Shown piece after piece: positions 46,279-58,538 of a stretch of 64,000 nt of DNA; position 1 is the first letter of the stretch, and every line of letters starts with the position of its first letter. Source of the DNA: Knufia peltigerae (lineage: Eukaryota > Ascomycota > Eurotiomycetes > Chaetothyriales > Trichomeriaceae); NCBI GenBank assembly GCA_030247855.1, contig JAPDRN010000022.1, positions 248,001-312,000 on the forward strand, written 5' to 3'. The position numbers and the translations under genes were made by a program. The notes under the pieces are model-generated. The model was not told where the DNA came from and ran no database searches. It worked only from the letters and a program-made list of their open reading frames with translations.

Positions 46279-46921
46279 CTACCAAAACATCAAGCCTATT
46301 GTTCCTATCACACTGAGTCCCATACCGACCCAGCCGGAAATCCAAACTTGTCTTCTCGTGTACATGGCTCCAGTGTCCCAGATGAGATGTTTCAGGCCGT
46401 GGACGATGTGAAAGACGAACGGGAAGCCGAAAAAGCCTTTGATCGCCAATCGAGTGGGATATGGCAATCCTCCGAACCACTCGACGAGACTCGCGGTATC
46501 GAGGTGCCATCCCATGAGTGGTTCAGCCAGATACGCCGCTCCGAATGCGTATATCGGCGTCGCGATGATGATGGACGCATTCCGCATTATGGCACCCGAT
46601 ACCCAGTGGATTTGTGGTTGGTATATGGATAGGTGGGGAGAGACGGGGCGCGAACGACGTTGAGTCGCGAGTAGTTTCTCATGCTGTGATGGACTTAGTG
46701 GTTGTATGTTCGATCGGGATTGCGAAGGTGTCGTTGTCGTTGATGATGATAACCTGCATCCGATCAGCTTTGCAAATCGTCTTTAGCTACTCGACGTCAA
46801 TTACTACTGACCGGGACCGCACTTTTGAACACAATAGATGCGGAAATAAGAGTCCATTTGTGCTGTTTCGCGTCTTGAGTTGTCGCAGAGGTCTTTTGAA
46901 CACTGAGATAACGTCAACCAT
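46279..46921 (-). CDS. Succinate dehydrogenase cytochrome b560 subunit (SDHC), divergent copy
   Basis: 194 aa from exon 1 (46921-46812, presequence) and exon 2 (46753-46279); the 58-nt intron is GTCAGT..TGCAG. Residues 75-87 (SPHLSIYQPQIHW) and 152-165 (HIVHGLKHLIWDTG) are SDHC signatures, with three hydrophobic helices. SDHC anchors complex II in the inner mitochondrial membrane and forms part of the ubiquinone and heme b sites; His159 would be the heme-side His of the usual RHLxWD motif. The quinone-site element normally reading S-x-x-x-R-x-T/S-G is altered: Arg94 is kept, Gly90 replaces the Ser, and NAS follows. Asn-Gly-(I/V)-Arg before the heme His reads His-Gly-Leu-Lys. This suggests a paralogue rather than the housekeeping gene. 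It is divergent from the Zn2Cys6 gene. Confidence 0.8.
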
Positions 46922-47317
46922 AGATTGAACATGCTTGCTGCATGCATGGCTTTTACCTGCTATTTGACACGCTGATTTCACAGTTTCGGAAGATACGAGT
47001 GCCTGCATTTTCAGACCGTTCGTTGAGAACAATTAAAAGAGTCCCTGTGTAGTCTTGGAAGATGTGAGAAAGGGGAGATGGTGCGAGTGGTACCAAATGG
47101 ATGTACATACTGAATAGCAGCTCAGTGAGGTATATTGCTCGAGCCAATCAGACGCCATCATTTGCGGGCAGAGATGGCGCTTTTCCGATTCCAGATCAGC
47201 CAAGCATTGTGCTTGAAGTTCCGACGATTCTCTTCATCTTCCGACAATCTCCAGATTCCTCTTATCGCAGCGAGATCGAGACTGTCCCTTTCCCGGTTAC
47301 ATGGTTGCTATCTTGGC
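46922..47317. promoter_or_regulatory. Shared divergent promoter of the SDHC copy and the Zn2Cys6 regulator
   Basis: The two start codons face away from each other across 396 bases with no other gene between them. Co-regulation is plausible from the arrangement. I found no CGG..CCG inverted repeat of Zn2Cys6 type in it. Confidence 0.4.
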
Positions 47318-49046
47318 ATGAGGGAACGGTGTAGGCAAGCATGTGAAACATGTAGAGCACGCAAGTCACGTTGTCTCCCCGGCAAAAGCGCCGATATCTG
47401 CAGAAGGTAACCCTCCCCCTCGATTTCTAGCATAATGGCTGTGCTGAAAGTGACATATCAGATGCGAAGAGGCCGAGATCACTTGCGTACCACATGACCC
47501 TCTCAAGAGAAGACCACCAAAGAGACGGTAATTCTGCCGTGCGGTAACTCAACTTAGCGACATCTGACTTGGTTGTAGGAAAAAGTGTCCGCCTGGAATC
47601 TCTCTCAACGACGGCCAGAGAGCAGAAGCCAATACTAGACTCGACTGCGTTTGCAGTGCACCTCATGGATGCTTGAAGAATGTACTGCACCTGCCGGATG
47701 GCTCTTTTGGCCAAGATCTGCTCACAGTCCTTCGATCAGAGGCTGTTGGTGACAAGTGGCCACGATTCCGGGCGTTGGGAGTCGCAGAATGCCAGGCTTA
47801 TCTTCAACACTATGACAGACTGATACAGGCCGTACCCTTTGCCTTTCATAGGCCAAAACTGTCCATTGAAGCTTTTATGACGGAATCACCGCTATTCTTC
47901 CTATCCGTTATCTTAACCGCAAGCAGTTCCTGTCAGGTTCTCGAGGCAGAAAGCGAGAGTATTTTCCGTCATATCCTGGCTGACCGAGTTGTCATACGAG
48001 GACAACGAAGTCTGGAACTTTTGCAAAGCCTCCTGACTTATCTCATCTACCACCCTCATCGCCACAATCACGACACGCAGCAATATTTTCAGTTTCTCCA
48101 CCTTGCACTAGCAATGGCGGCTGATTTGGGACTGTACACAAGATTCAGGCATCCTCGATCATCCCTCTTGGAATCAGAGAATGACCCCAATGTGGCGCGA
48201 GCATTTTTGCTGTGCTACTACCTCAGTTGTGGCACCGGTATTCTTGGATACGATAGGCCAGATACCATGCGATGCATTCAGAGCCTGAGATATGCTGCCC
48301 AGCATCTGGCTCAAAGATCGAGTGAAGGTTTCGACCGAGAGGCACCTGCTCTCGTCGGGTTGTTGTACATCCTAGCACAACATCACGACCACCTGAGTTG
48401 TCCCGAGAAGACTCTTCCTCAGTCTTGGAATCTTGCAGCGGCACTGGAAGATTGGAAAGCGACTTACCCAACTGCATCAACTCTGTCTGCCATTAAATCC
48501 ATGCAGCATTTTGCTCATGCATATGGCCTGTTGAAATGCGCACGCCCTGGGACCTTGTCGAACCAGGATCGCCAAGTTTGTGTCGATAATCTTGCCCTGG
48601 TGTTATCGAACGTCCTCGAAAGAGGCGCTGCTTACCTGACGTTGTTTGGCGCTGCCGAATGGGGTCATGTCTTGACGACACTCTTCCTGCTACCCCGTGT
48701 CGAGACTTCCACGGGGCAAGAAGGGGCTCCGCTCACACTCGAATATATAGGTCGATTTCGTCAGACTCTACAAGAGGCACGGACACTCGCAACACAAGAT
48801 ATCGTCTTGGCTACTCCTACATTCTTCGGGTGGTTGGATAGGATTCTCTCGGCCGTGGAGAAGCAGACTACTTCCCATCTGAGGTCATCAGTCCAAACCC
48901 AACAAAAAGGTGATGAATCGGCTTATGAACTTATCAACTCGTTCATTGATGACGAATCCAACCAGGGATCAAGATCGCACAGAGGCAGAGACAGAGACCA
49001 AGAAGAATTTTGGGGTGATTTCATGTCTGAATGGTTGAACTGGTGA
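47318..49046 (+). CDS. Zn(II)2Cys6 fungal transcription factor
   Basis: 540 aa from exons 47318-47406, 47462-47527 and 47579-49046. The binuclear zinc cluster is only complete after splicing: Cys9, Cys12, Cys19, Cys28 (exon 1), Cys31 and Cys38 (exon 2), spacing C-x2-C-x6-C-x8-C-x2-C-x6-C. A basic RRPPKRRKK linker follows. The first intron falls between Cys28 and Cys31, a position often used in this family. The rest is a helical regulatory domain (for example LQSLLTYLIYHPHRHN and AMAADLGLYTRF, at ~220-260), ending with an acidic WGDFMSEWLNW tail that could be an activation segment. Its targets are unknown, but its place inside a run of metabolic genes suggests a pathway-specific regulator. Confidence 0.85.
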
Positions 49047-49422
49047 TATTTGCGATGTAGAAAATCTCAAGCATGTGAAATTTGAGTGATCAAGATTGTT
49101 CCTCGCCTGGTCTTTCCCTTTTCCCGCACCGGCACGGTTGATTTACACGGCAGGGTCCACATAGCATGCAACACAACCCCGGTACGAACAATCAGGGACC
49201 TCTTGATGGACATGTCCGCTTTCGATCGACATGCGTCGTAGGGCGGGATTGATCCTTATGATTAAAGGTCCTGTCAAAAATCATGCAGTGAAAGAATTGA
49301 TCTCGAGTCCATCAAAACATCACACAGCTAAAGAGAGGGCCGCAGACGGCATTCCAGTGCAAGTCCATCAATAGCCACTTGGCGACACATCTATCTATTT
49401 TGAAGTTACGACTCTGATCACC
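49047..49422. other. Intergenic
   Basis: Promoter region of the aminotransferase. It contains a direct CGG pair (CCGGCACGG near 49129-49138) but no inverted repeat. Confidence 0.3.
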
Positions 49423-51118
49423 ATGACGAGCGTCAACAACGTACACATGGTCGACAACTTGACCAACGGTGGCATGTTGAAGCCATCACACACGACCAAG
49501 GTCGAAATCAAGCCTGTCGACAATGACAAAGGCCAGAATGGAATCAGGCCGAAGACCACTAGTGCCAGTTCAATCCTCCATGCCAAAGTTGATCAGAAGC
49601 CGGCCACCGTTACAGGGAGCAAAGGAAGCTATCTGTATACTGCCGATGGAAATGAGATCTTTGACGCAACATGTGGTGCTGCAGTCGCGTGTATCGGTCA
49701 CAACGATCCTCGAGTAAAAGAGGCCATTGTTAAACAGCTCGATACCGTTGAGTATTGTTATTCGCCATTCTTCGCCACAGAAGCTGCCGAAAGATTGGCC
49801 CAAACGCTCACTCAATCGACAAACGGAGAGATGTCCAAGGTGTTTATCGTCAGTTCAGGTACGTTTTCTTCGTCTGGCGGCTAAAGTCGACTTCACGACC
49901 ACATTGCTTCCTGGCCTCAAACGATTCTGATAGCAACCAGGCACCGAAGCAATCGAGGCTGCTCTCAAATTGGCGCGCCAATACTATACCGAATTGTCGA
50001 CTCCTCAACCACAACGCACCAAATTCATCGCACGCAAACAATCATATCATGGCAACACCTTGGGATCGTTGTCTGTTGGCTATCATGCCGGCCGTCGTGC
50101 CATCTACGAGCCCATTTTAGGGTCGAATGTTGCACATGTGTCGCCGTGTTACCCCTATCGTGATATGAAGGAAGGAGAGACGGACGAAGCTTATGTTGCC
50201 AGACTAGCTCAAGAGCTCGAGGATACATTCCAAAGTCTCGGTCCGGATACTGTGTGTGCATTCGTTGCCGAGACTGTGGCTGGCATGGTATGTGTTGCAC
50301 TTTTGAGTCTTTGTTATCTAAGGATTTCACGATTGACGCAAGTTGTTTTTAGACCCTCGGTTGTGTGCCTCCGACTCCAGGATACCTTAAAGCCATGAGA
50401 GAAGTGTGCCATCGACATGGCGCATTGTTCATTCTCGATGAGGTGATGAGTGGTATGGGCCGTACAGGTACATTACATGCCTGGTCTCACGAAGAATCCA
50501 TGGTTGCTCCAGATCTACAGACGGTTGCAAAGGGTCTAGGAGCTGGATATGCCCCGATAGGTGCGCTTCTCGTCAACAAGCGAATCGTTGATACACTGGC
50601 CCGAGGGACAGGTGCCTTCACCCACAGCCAGACATACCAGGGCCATCCGGTCGCGTGTGCAGCTGCGAATGAAGTTCAGCGGATCATTCGAGAAGACAAC
50701 CTTCTTGGTAGTGCTTCTATTTTGGGCGAAAAGCTCGGTACACTGTTGAGAGAGAGGTTGGGTTCACACAAGAACGTCGGTGATATTCGTGGGAGAGGAC
50801 TTTTCTGGGGCATCGAGTTTGTCAAGTCAAAGTCCACAAAGGAATCATTCCCACCTTCCGACCAGATTGCAGGAAAGTTGCATGTGAGTAAATTGTCTTG
50901 TCTAGTGCAGACTGAAGAACGAGCATCTCCTGACATGTTGATTGCAGAAAACCGGATTCATGCCCGAATATGGCATATCTCTGCTTCCAGGTTCGGGTAC
51001 TGTCGATGGAAAGAATGGTGATGTTATTGTGCTTGCACCCGCGTATAATATCACTCTCGCGGACGTCGAGATGATCGTCGACAAGCTGGAAAGGGTCGTG
51101 CATGCGGTACTTGGCTGA
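49423..51118 (+). CDS. Class III pyridoxal-phosphate aminotransferase
   Basis: 494 aa from exons 49423-49858, 49941-50287, 50353-50883 and 50948-51118. Fold type I landmarks: GTEAIEAALKLAR (cofactor phosphate side), KQSYHGNTLGSLSVG, LDEVMSGMGRTG (Asp contacting the PLP ring nitrogen), and the Schiff-base Lys321 in TVAKGLGAGYAPIGA. The TYQGHPVACAAA segment and a C-terminal APAYNIT are also typical. Relatives include omega-amino acid and 4-aminobutyrate aminotransferases; the amine donor cannot be read from sequence. The first ~50 residues are a non-conserved, Lys/Thr/Asn-rich extension. It lies in a run with a nitrilase, regulator, transporter and P450. Confidence 0.9.
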
Positions 51119-52663
51119 TGTTGTCTTCTTAGGCAGAGTTAGTCTAGTCCGCAAATGTATCTCAAACACATGACAGAGCTCCAACAATAGCATTGTGCTC
51201 TCCCTCCTCTTCACTGCAGGTTTCTCTCTATCACTGCTCTGCCTCACTTCCTCATCTCCTGCCTCTGAACATTCCCTCACTACACCTTAATTTTACTTTG
51301 ACTTAAACCTTTGCAGATTTGAACTTGGCCACTCGCACATTGGATTTTTTTTCCGTTGCTCAACTCCTTCCAGTGCTTTTCCTAACATTTGATTCGACAT
51401 CGATCTCCAATCTAAATAGGCCAGCAAAGATGTCTTCTGACTCAGATGTTCGCAATATTCCGGCTACTGTGCCTATCTATGCGAGATCCGGCGATGGAAA
51501 CCGGCTTCGTCAGATTTGCTGGATGTGGCATCGACGTAAGCTCTCTGCTTTCACGTGTGGCTTCTTAGACAGGAAGAAGAGAACTAATCTTGCTTACAAA
51601 TTCCAATCACACGCGAGATAAGGGAAGGCGCTGTGGTCGTGGACATCCCAATTGGTCCCGCTGCGACTATTGCACTCGGTTTGACAGAGTGTTGTGCAGC
51701 TCTCGGTGGAGGAAAGGCAAGGTTGAGAGTTCCATTTTGGCAAGGAGGCCACTGACATTGTTGAAATGTATAGGTCTGTTACTTCTGCAAGGCTCCTCAC
51801 GCACAAGATCGGAAGGAGCCCCAGGGAATGCCAGAATCATACATGAGACTTCCCGAGCTTCTCTACGTCGATTTCAAATAGGCGAGAGAGGAGCGTCGTG
51901 CTTGGCTGCAGAGCCCCCATTCGGAACGTCTCAGGGCACTCGCCGCTGGTAGGGGCGGTAGCGTGGAGGATCCCACGATGCCCATCAATTTGTGCTACGA
52001 CCAGACGGTATTCAGGGAAAACCAATTCTTCAAGAGCATGGCAGAGGTGCCTATGTCCTAAAACGCTTGGAGTGCCATATACCTGGGAATCTCGGGGGAC
52101 ATGCAGAAAGCAGCTGTCTACGAGTATCGCAAACCGCCATTCCGCCAACATCGCTGGTCAGCTTCAAGGGCTGACATGGCACACTTTCGGATACGTTCCG
52201 GTCTAGAGGCGGTCAGAAAATTGCACCACATCTATTCTCAGCGACTAGGGCTGCTACTATTCAACTTCGTTCCTCTTCTTGAGAGAGCGTGCGCCGCATA
52301 TTACGAATGGATGGCAGCAGATGGCACGGTGGGCGCCTCGGTTCGATAACGAAGTGATGAGCCAACATTTTGAAGAGGTCCACGATAATTATTGATCCGG
52401 CGACGTCCCGGGGGCGTCTCGAGGAGCTTCGCAACAGCCACTCGGGAGAATCTGAGAGCACGAACATTGAATAGTGGGAGGAATCAAACGTATCTGGATG
52501 GCTTTAGTTATCTGGCCATTAGAAGACACTATCACCTCCGAGACAAATTTTCCTTATGCTCGCTTCTAACCCGTACAAAATCACCCGTTTCCCAAAAGTT
52601 CTCAACTGACCGACCATTGCCCATTGGGCACGTTGCAGGGTCCATGATCTTCGGTCTTTAGAT
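51119..52663. other. Intergenic region holding a possible gene remnant
   Basis: Protein-like stretches occur on the + strand: 51430-51538 (ATG start, then a GTAAGC donor-like site), ~51600-51740 (EGAVVVDIPIGPAATIALG), and one frame from ~51772 to 52349 that includes FCKAPHAQDRKEP and PINLCYDQTVFRENQFF but is cut by in-frame TAG (~51876) and TAA (~52058). The minus strand has a 104-codon open frame over 51837-52151. I recognise no family, so only a decayed or misread gene is suggested. Confidence 0.3.
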
Positions 52664-55515
52664 CTAGACGCCAGACTCTCCTTCCAGATGCACAGATGTG
52701 GCTCCTGCCCTCTTGTCGACGCCCATGTCGTGTTCCACCTCGACGGACATCATCTTGACCTCTCGAGAATTGTGTCCGTTGCTCTTGGGCACGTGGTTCG
52801 TCAGCAGGTGATCCATGGATCGGAGGCACAAGGCGGCCACGATGGACCAGACGCCGAAAGCGATGGCGGCGTAGTACATGTATCTGTACGCGGCCACGAG
52901 ACCATTATCGTAGGCGTTCTGGGCGGCAGACATGACCTCGGGAGTTATGCCGGGCACCGCGTGGAGGGCCTTTGTCCGTGCAGGGCCGCTCGCAACGAGT
53001 GCTTTGATCAGCGGACCGAGACTGGTCTTGGGCAAGCCGAGAGGAAGCACTGCTTTGGTGACGTATTTTTGGATAGTGGGCTGCATTTTGTCTGTGTCCA
53101 TGAAATACCTCGTTAGCCCAAGCCCACAAAAGACGAAACCATCTGGCTGGTGGGTTTTTCCAGATTTTGCCAAAAACTCACTGTTCAAAATGGCCACAAA
53201 GACAGCTGTCCCGATAGATCCAGCTGCCGTCCGGATACCCTGGCTGGCACCAAAATAGGTACTCTGCTGGCCCTCGGGCGCGATCAACTGCACGAGCATA
53301 CCGGCCTGGTTCTCCAGGTACCCAACTGGGCAGCCAGCCAGGAACGAGACTGCCGCGGCGAAAGCCTTGTCGCCTGGTCTGCAATTCATCAAAGCCCCCG
53401 TGAAGGCGGTTAACCAAACACACCAAAAGACGAGTTGCCACTTGACATGACCGATCTTGGACCAGAACGGCCCGCAGAAGACGGTGGCAGCCCAGGTCCC
53501 CATGCCAGTCGTGGATGACAACCAAGCCACCGTTTGCCAGTCGGAGTTTTGACCGAAGTATCTAAGTGCCTCTATAAAATCACAACAACGTCAGCAAACA
53601 GAAGATATTCATGTCTGGGCTTCCTCATATCTTCCAGATATCAAAAACAGGAAACACCTACGGGTAGGCCAAATGATATGCATGCCCACAAATGCAATAC
53701 CAGCTGAACTCGCAACAATAAGCAAGCTTGTAAAGCCCCTGAAGTCCTTGAACAGATGCATGGGCAAAAATGGCTCTGTGATGGGCATGTACGTCTCTGA
53801 TTCAAGTCAGTATCACAAGATTACAACGCCAGACTTGATAACGTACCATAAAGAATCAGTAGGACCAAGGTCCCGACACCGCTGATTAATGTTCCCAACA
53901 CCAGACCTGGCCAGATGAACGTTAGCACCAGTATTGTGGGATAGGTTGATACGAAACAAAGTCGTCAGTGACATACCTGACGTCCATGGTTTTGGGTTGC
54001 CACCCCATGAGAGGCCGAGGGTGCAAAGTGTCAAGCCTGCCGAAGCGAGAATCATGCCACCAAAGTCGAGACGTCTGAGACGCGAACGGACCGACAAGAC
54101 ACTAACAGAGTCTCGCGGATGGTAGAAAAAGAAGAACAAAACCAACTCGACGGCTAGGAATACAACGTTAGAAATCCATGAAACGACCAAAGAGCAAGCA
54201 AACGTGAGGGTCGGGTAGAATGGGTGTAAATGCTTACCGACCACGATGACATAGATGTAATAGATCCAACGCCAAGTGGCAGTCTCATAGAGTAGACGCC
54301 CTGAAGAAGTGGATGAATTAGCAAACTCGACTTTCATAGCATGGTTGACGTCTTTGGCTGAAGATAACAAACAAGATAGTCCGTGACCGGTAATGGGGCA
54401 AGGACTGAGGGAGCGTACCGATATATGGACTCATAGCTGTTGCCGGAAAGACAAGACACAACACCAAGGATATGGTAAGCATTTTATGTTTGTTTGGAAG
54501 GAGTTCTGAAAACGCCTCAAAAGTTAGATCTACAGTTCTTTGAAAAGGAAAAAAGGGCTCCCAAGGATGCAACTTGCCTGTGGCCGTGACCATGGCCGCG
54601 AATTGAGCTCCAGCAGCGAGACCGATCAGTATCTTTCACGTTGCGAGTAATGTCAGCAAACTGATTCGAGTGAAAAACAAGACTCTTCAAGAATGAAGAG
54701 GCATATGACGCTGGAAAAGAAGGCATACATTGGCTCCGATCAAAGTGTTTACGCTTTGAGCTGTGCCTGCGACGATGCCTACGTAGATTCAACAAATCGG
54801 TCAGTAAATGTGTCCTACAGTCGTACCGTCCTAAAACCAGGCTGGGCGGCTCAGAATAGAAAACCTACCGCCAACGAGTCCCATTACATTGAAGGAAATA
54901 ATGACCCATCGTCGACCGCAGATATCCGCCAGACGGCCGACAAGCAAGTATCCGACTGCCAATCCCATGCTCCAGGCAATTGAGAAGAGTGTCGAATTTT
55001 TAGACGTAGGATCTGAGTGAGGCGTGGTCAGTCGATGACTCCACGGCCTCAGACATGGTATATTCGTCATCAAACTCACCAATATCGGCGGCAATAAGTG
55101 TCAGGATTGCTGCTGCAGGATTGAACCCCCATGCCCCGGCGAACCAGCCCAACGAGAGGGCGAACAGGGTGATGGCCTGGCAAGAAAAACAAGAGTCGGT
55201 TTAGGAACTTTCTCACCATCCAGTCAAATTGGAACACCTACAGTTCTCGGCTCAATGATGGAACGCAACAGTCCCGTCTCCAGCACATGTTTCGTCGATT
55301 CTTCAGCGATGTAGGCTCTTGTTTCTATCTCGATTTTGGTCTCTCTTTCGTACGCATCTTGGGCGGCGTCCGAGAACCCCAGACGATGACGAGGAGCGGA
55401 ATGAATGGTCTAGAGATTGGAACAAAGAAGGTCAGCACTGATCCCAGTCTTGAACGTTTCTCATTGACCAGCATGGGGGACTGGTAAGACTAGATTTGCA
55501 TACGTCGTCTGCCAT
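52664..55515 (-). CDS. TRI12-type major facilitator transporter, 13 exons
   Basis: 621 aa. Exons (minus strand): 55515-55504, 55409-55242, 55176-55080, 55012-54869, 54778-54729, 54632-54578, 54505-54419, 54300-54238, 54153-53977, 53906-53847, 53796-53662, 53571-53182, 53091-52664. All join in frame. The intron after 54578 is GC-AG (GGCAAG..TTCAG). About 14 hydrophobic helices are present; GYLLVGRLADICGRRW is the loop 2-3 MFS motif. ATWRWIYYIYVI, RRLDFGGMIL and the ending SMDHLLTNHVPK match the fungal trichothecene efflux pump (TRI12)/siderophore-transporter group. These are plasma-membrane drug:H+ or siderophore carriers. Substrate unknown. It diverges from the arylsulfatase gene, with a shared 925-base upstream region. 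Confidence 0.85.
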
Positions 55516-56440
55516 TTTCCCCGACTTGTCTTTGTTTCGTATTTTGTGATTTAACTGTCAGTGAGTGAAAAATAGCTTGGGTACTGAAAAGTTTGCACAC
55601 GGTGCTGATGCTCCAGTCCGTTCGATAATCTATATAGTCGAAACGAAAAATGATACGACCCCATTACCCCAGAGATAGCCTAAGTGTCCAAACAAGCACC
55701 CCTACCCCATGGTATCCAGTCTCTATAGGAGAAGTCTTGCGATTTACGGAGTAGAGCTTGGATGCCGAATTAGCCGACGAGCCGGTGTCCGGAGAATGGT
55801 CTCGCAAACGACTACTACTGTAGAAGTCAAGGAAGTGAATTTTTCTGGCCCTGGACTAATTTACACACTATTGAGCCTCAATCGCATGCTGACGGCCTCT
55901 TAGCGCGATGTCAGGTTTCTCGGGACTGATTTACCCCACGGTACATCCGGTCCAGCATTCGCAGCCTGTCTTACAAGTCTATCTGGATGAAGACTATAAT
56001 GCATTTATCATGGCAGCTAGAACGAAGAGTATGCAACGCCGTGTGTAGTAAGGATATGCTCCGTACTTCAGATCTCTCATTAGCGAATGCCAAGTCAGTT
56101 GGGCTCGAGGGAGTCACCGGGGAAAATGTCAAACGACGGGGATGCTTGGTGTCTTGGGGTCCGGGCAAGAGTTGCAGTGGGCACGATAAGCGGATCCCAC
56201 ACGTGGTACTCAATCCGACCCTTTTCCGGCCGATACCCCCCCAGTATGAAGAAACCGCGCACTGTGGACGCTCTGCTCATATGTACTTCGTGTTCAGGGA
56301 GACAACAGACATTCAAGAGTCAGTGCTTAATCCTTGACAAAGGTAGAAGACACTCCTTGGGACAAGGAGCTTTCAGAAAACCAACCCCTGCGAAAGTTTC
56401 CCGGTTCCGAGCTTTGATCTCGCCGAGTATTTAGGGTACC
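55516..56440. other. Divergent promoter region, MFS transporter and arylsulfatase
   Basis: 925 bases between two divergent start codons and without a convincing gene. It includes a CGG-N3-CCG inverted repeat (55783-55791), a TACGGAGTA 9-mer (55745-55753) and several further CCGG-containing sites. Confidence 0.4.
55783..55791. promoter_or_regulatory. CGG-TGT-CCG, candidate Zn2Cys6-binding site
   Basis: An exact inverted CGG triplet pair with a 3-base spacer lies upstream of both the MFS transporter and the arylsulfatase. Zn2Cys6 proteins such as the one at 47318-49046 commonly bind paired CGG triplets. A pair like this also arises by chance, so it is only a candidate. Confidence 0.25.
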
Positions 56441-58339
56441 ATGAGCAAACGACCAAACTTCTTGTTGATTGTCGCCGATGACCTGGGCTTCTCAGATGTC
56501 AGTCCGTTTGGAGGCGAAATCAAAACGCCTCATCTCGCTCGCCTGGCCTCGGAGGGTTTGCGTTTTACAGACTTCCATGCGGCGTCAGCATGTTCACCAA
56601 CAAGATCGATGTTGTTGAGTGGAACGGACCACCGTGAGTCTTTACCCTGTTGCATGTATTCTTCCCAAAAAAGGCAGGCATGTCAACATTGTCTCGTACC
56701 GAGAACTCGCTCACTTCATACCGGAGTTGGCATTTGTTCGCAGAAACAAGATGAGATATATTCCTAACACTAAACTTTTAGACATCGCTGGGATAGGAAC
56801 CATGGCTGAAACCAAAGCTGAATTTCATAAAGATAAGCCAGGATATGAAGGCTTCCTGAATGATGCAGTGGCCCCCCTGCCTGAATTGTTGAATGAGGCT
56901 GGCTATTTGACCATGATGGCTGGGAAATGGCATTTGGGGAGTGAGCCAGGACGATTTCCATGCGATCGTGGATTTGAAAAATCGTTCGCCCTGCTTCCGG
57001 TTTGTTAGAACATTAAGCCATCAGACATCAAAGATGGGCGAGTACTGATATTGGTCTGCAACAGGGTGCCGCCAATCACTATGCTTTTGAACCCCAGCTA
57101 GCTGCTGGCGACGAAAAGCCAGGCTGGATCAAACATTGTCCTTCATTGTATGTGGAAGGCGACAAGAACATTCCACCCGCAGAACTAGGCTCCAGCTTCT
57201 ATTCCACCGATTCTTACGTCGATAAACTTTTGCACTACTTTGATGCGAGGACAGAGGACGATCGAGACCGCCCCTTTTTTGCCTATCTGCCCTTCGCGGC
57301 ACCTCATTGGCCTCTTCAAGCTCCTCAGGAGAACATGCAGCGATACCGGGGCTCTTACGATGACGGGCCAGCTGCTCTCCGCGAGAAACGTCTGCAAAAG
57401 CTCAAAGAGTTTGGGCTTGTGGGGAAAGATGTGGTCCCCCACGACGTTGTGGCCGTTGGTGATAATCGCCTGGCCCGGGATTGGGCGTCACTTTCACCAG
57501 AGGATCAGGCGTACTCCGCGCGCACGATGGAGGCGTATGCCGGTATGGTGGATCGGATCGACGAGCAAATCGGGCGGGTGCTGGCCCATCTCGAGAAGAC
57601 CAACGAGCTTGAAGACACGGTGGTGCTCTTCATGTCCGACAATGGCGCCGAAGGCATGATGTTGGAAGCCGTGCCCGTGATGGGCGATAACATGGCCGCA
57701 CACCTGGAAAAGTACTACGACAACTCGATAGAGAATATCGGTCGAGCGAATTCCTACGTGTGGTACGGTCCACATTGGGCCCAGGCCGGCACAGCTCCTT
57801 CCAGACTGTACAAGGCCTTCACGTCTGAGGGTGGAATCCGAGTTCCGCTGATCATGTGGGCTGGTGGGCGCGTCAGAGAGAGCCTGATGGGCGCGAAGCA
57901 CCAAGCTGGGGATATCCGGCACGACTTTTGCACCGTGATGGACATCGCTCCGACGATCCTAGACTGGGCGGGTGTATCGCATCCAGGGACGGAATATAGA
58001 GGTCGTAACATCAAACCGATGCGTGGGCACTCTTGGACGCCCTACCTGGCTGGGTCAGTTGATAAGATCCACGCAGATGACCACGTCGTTGGCTGGGAGC
58101 TGTTTGGTAGAAGAGGACTTCGGAAAGGCCAGTGGAAGGCACTCTTTATCCCCAAACCGTTTGGACCCGAAAAATGGCAGCTCTACAACCTAGATCAGGA
58201 CTCGGGGGAGACAAAGGACCTGAGGGCATCGCACCCGGAGAAGCTCAAGCAATTGTTGACAGAGTACGCAGCATACGTGCAGGAAGTAGGGGTGGTGGAT
58301 GATTTTGAATGGGGCACCTTTGTCACGGATGAGTCTTGA
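56441..58339 (+). CDS. Arylsulfatase, cytosolic type
   Basis: 561 aa from exons 56441-56633, 56782-56999 and 57065-58339; the second intron has a weak GTTTGT donor, but the join LLP-GAANHYAF is natural. The N-terminus MSKRPNFLLIVADDLGFSD carries the metal-binding DD pair and no signal peptide. Cys51 in ACSPTRSMLLSG is the C-x-P-x-R residue that is converted to formylglycine in this family. MAGKWHLG, the FMSDNGAEG metal site and the EGGIRVPLIMWAGG element complete the sulfatase fold. Such enzymes hydrolyse alkyl or aryl sulfate esters; intracellular fungal ones serve sulfur scavenging. It is divergent from the MFS transporter, so the pair could import and desulfate, or detoxify, the same compound (inference). 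Confidence 0.9.
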
Positions 58340-58538
58340 TTTAAATCTTGGTGACTTTTGCCTTGATTGAATATAGCCAACTCCCAAACTACCTAGGTAG
58401 CTTCATATGGGGTTTGGATTGAGAGCTTCAGATGCTCATTGTTTGTAGGGTACTCAACCGAGTGCAGGTTACCATTTATGATGGCATTTCTGATGTGATC
58501 TGAGGCAGAAGACTTTGTGTGAAAAGTGTGTCCATCGC

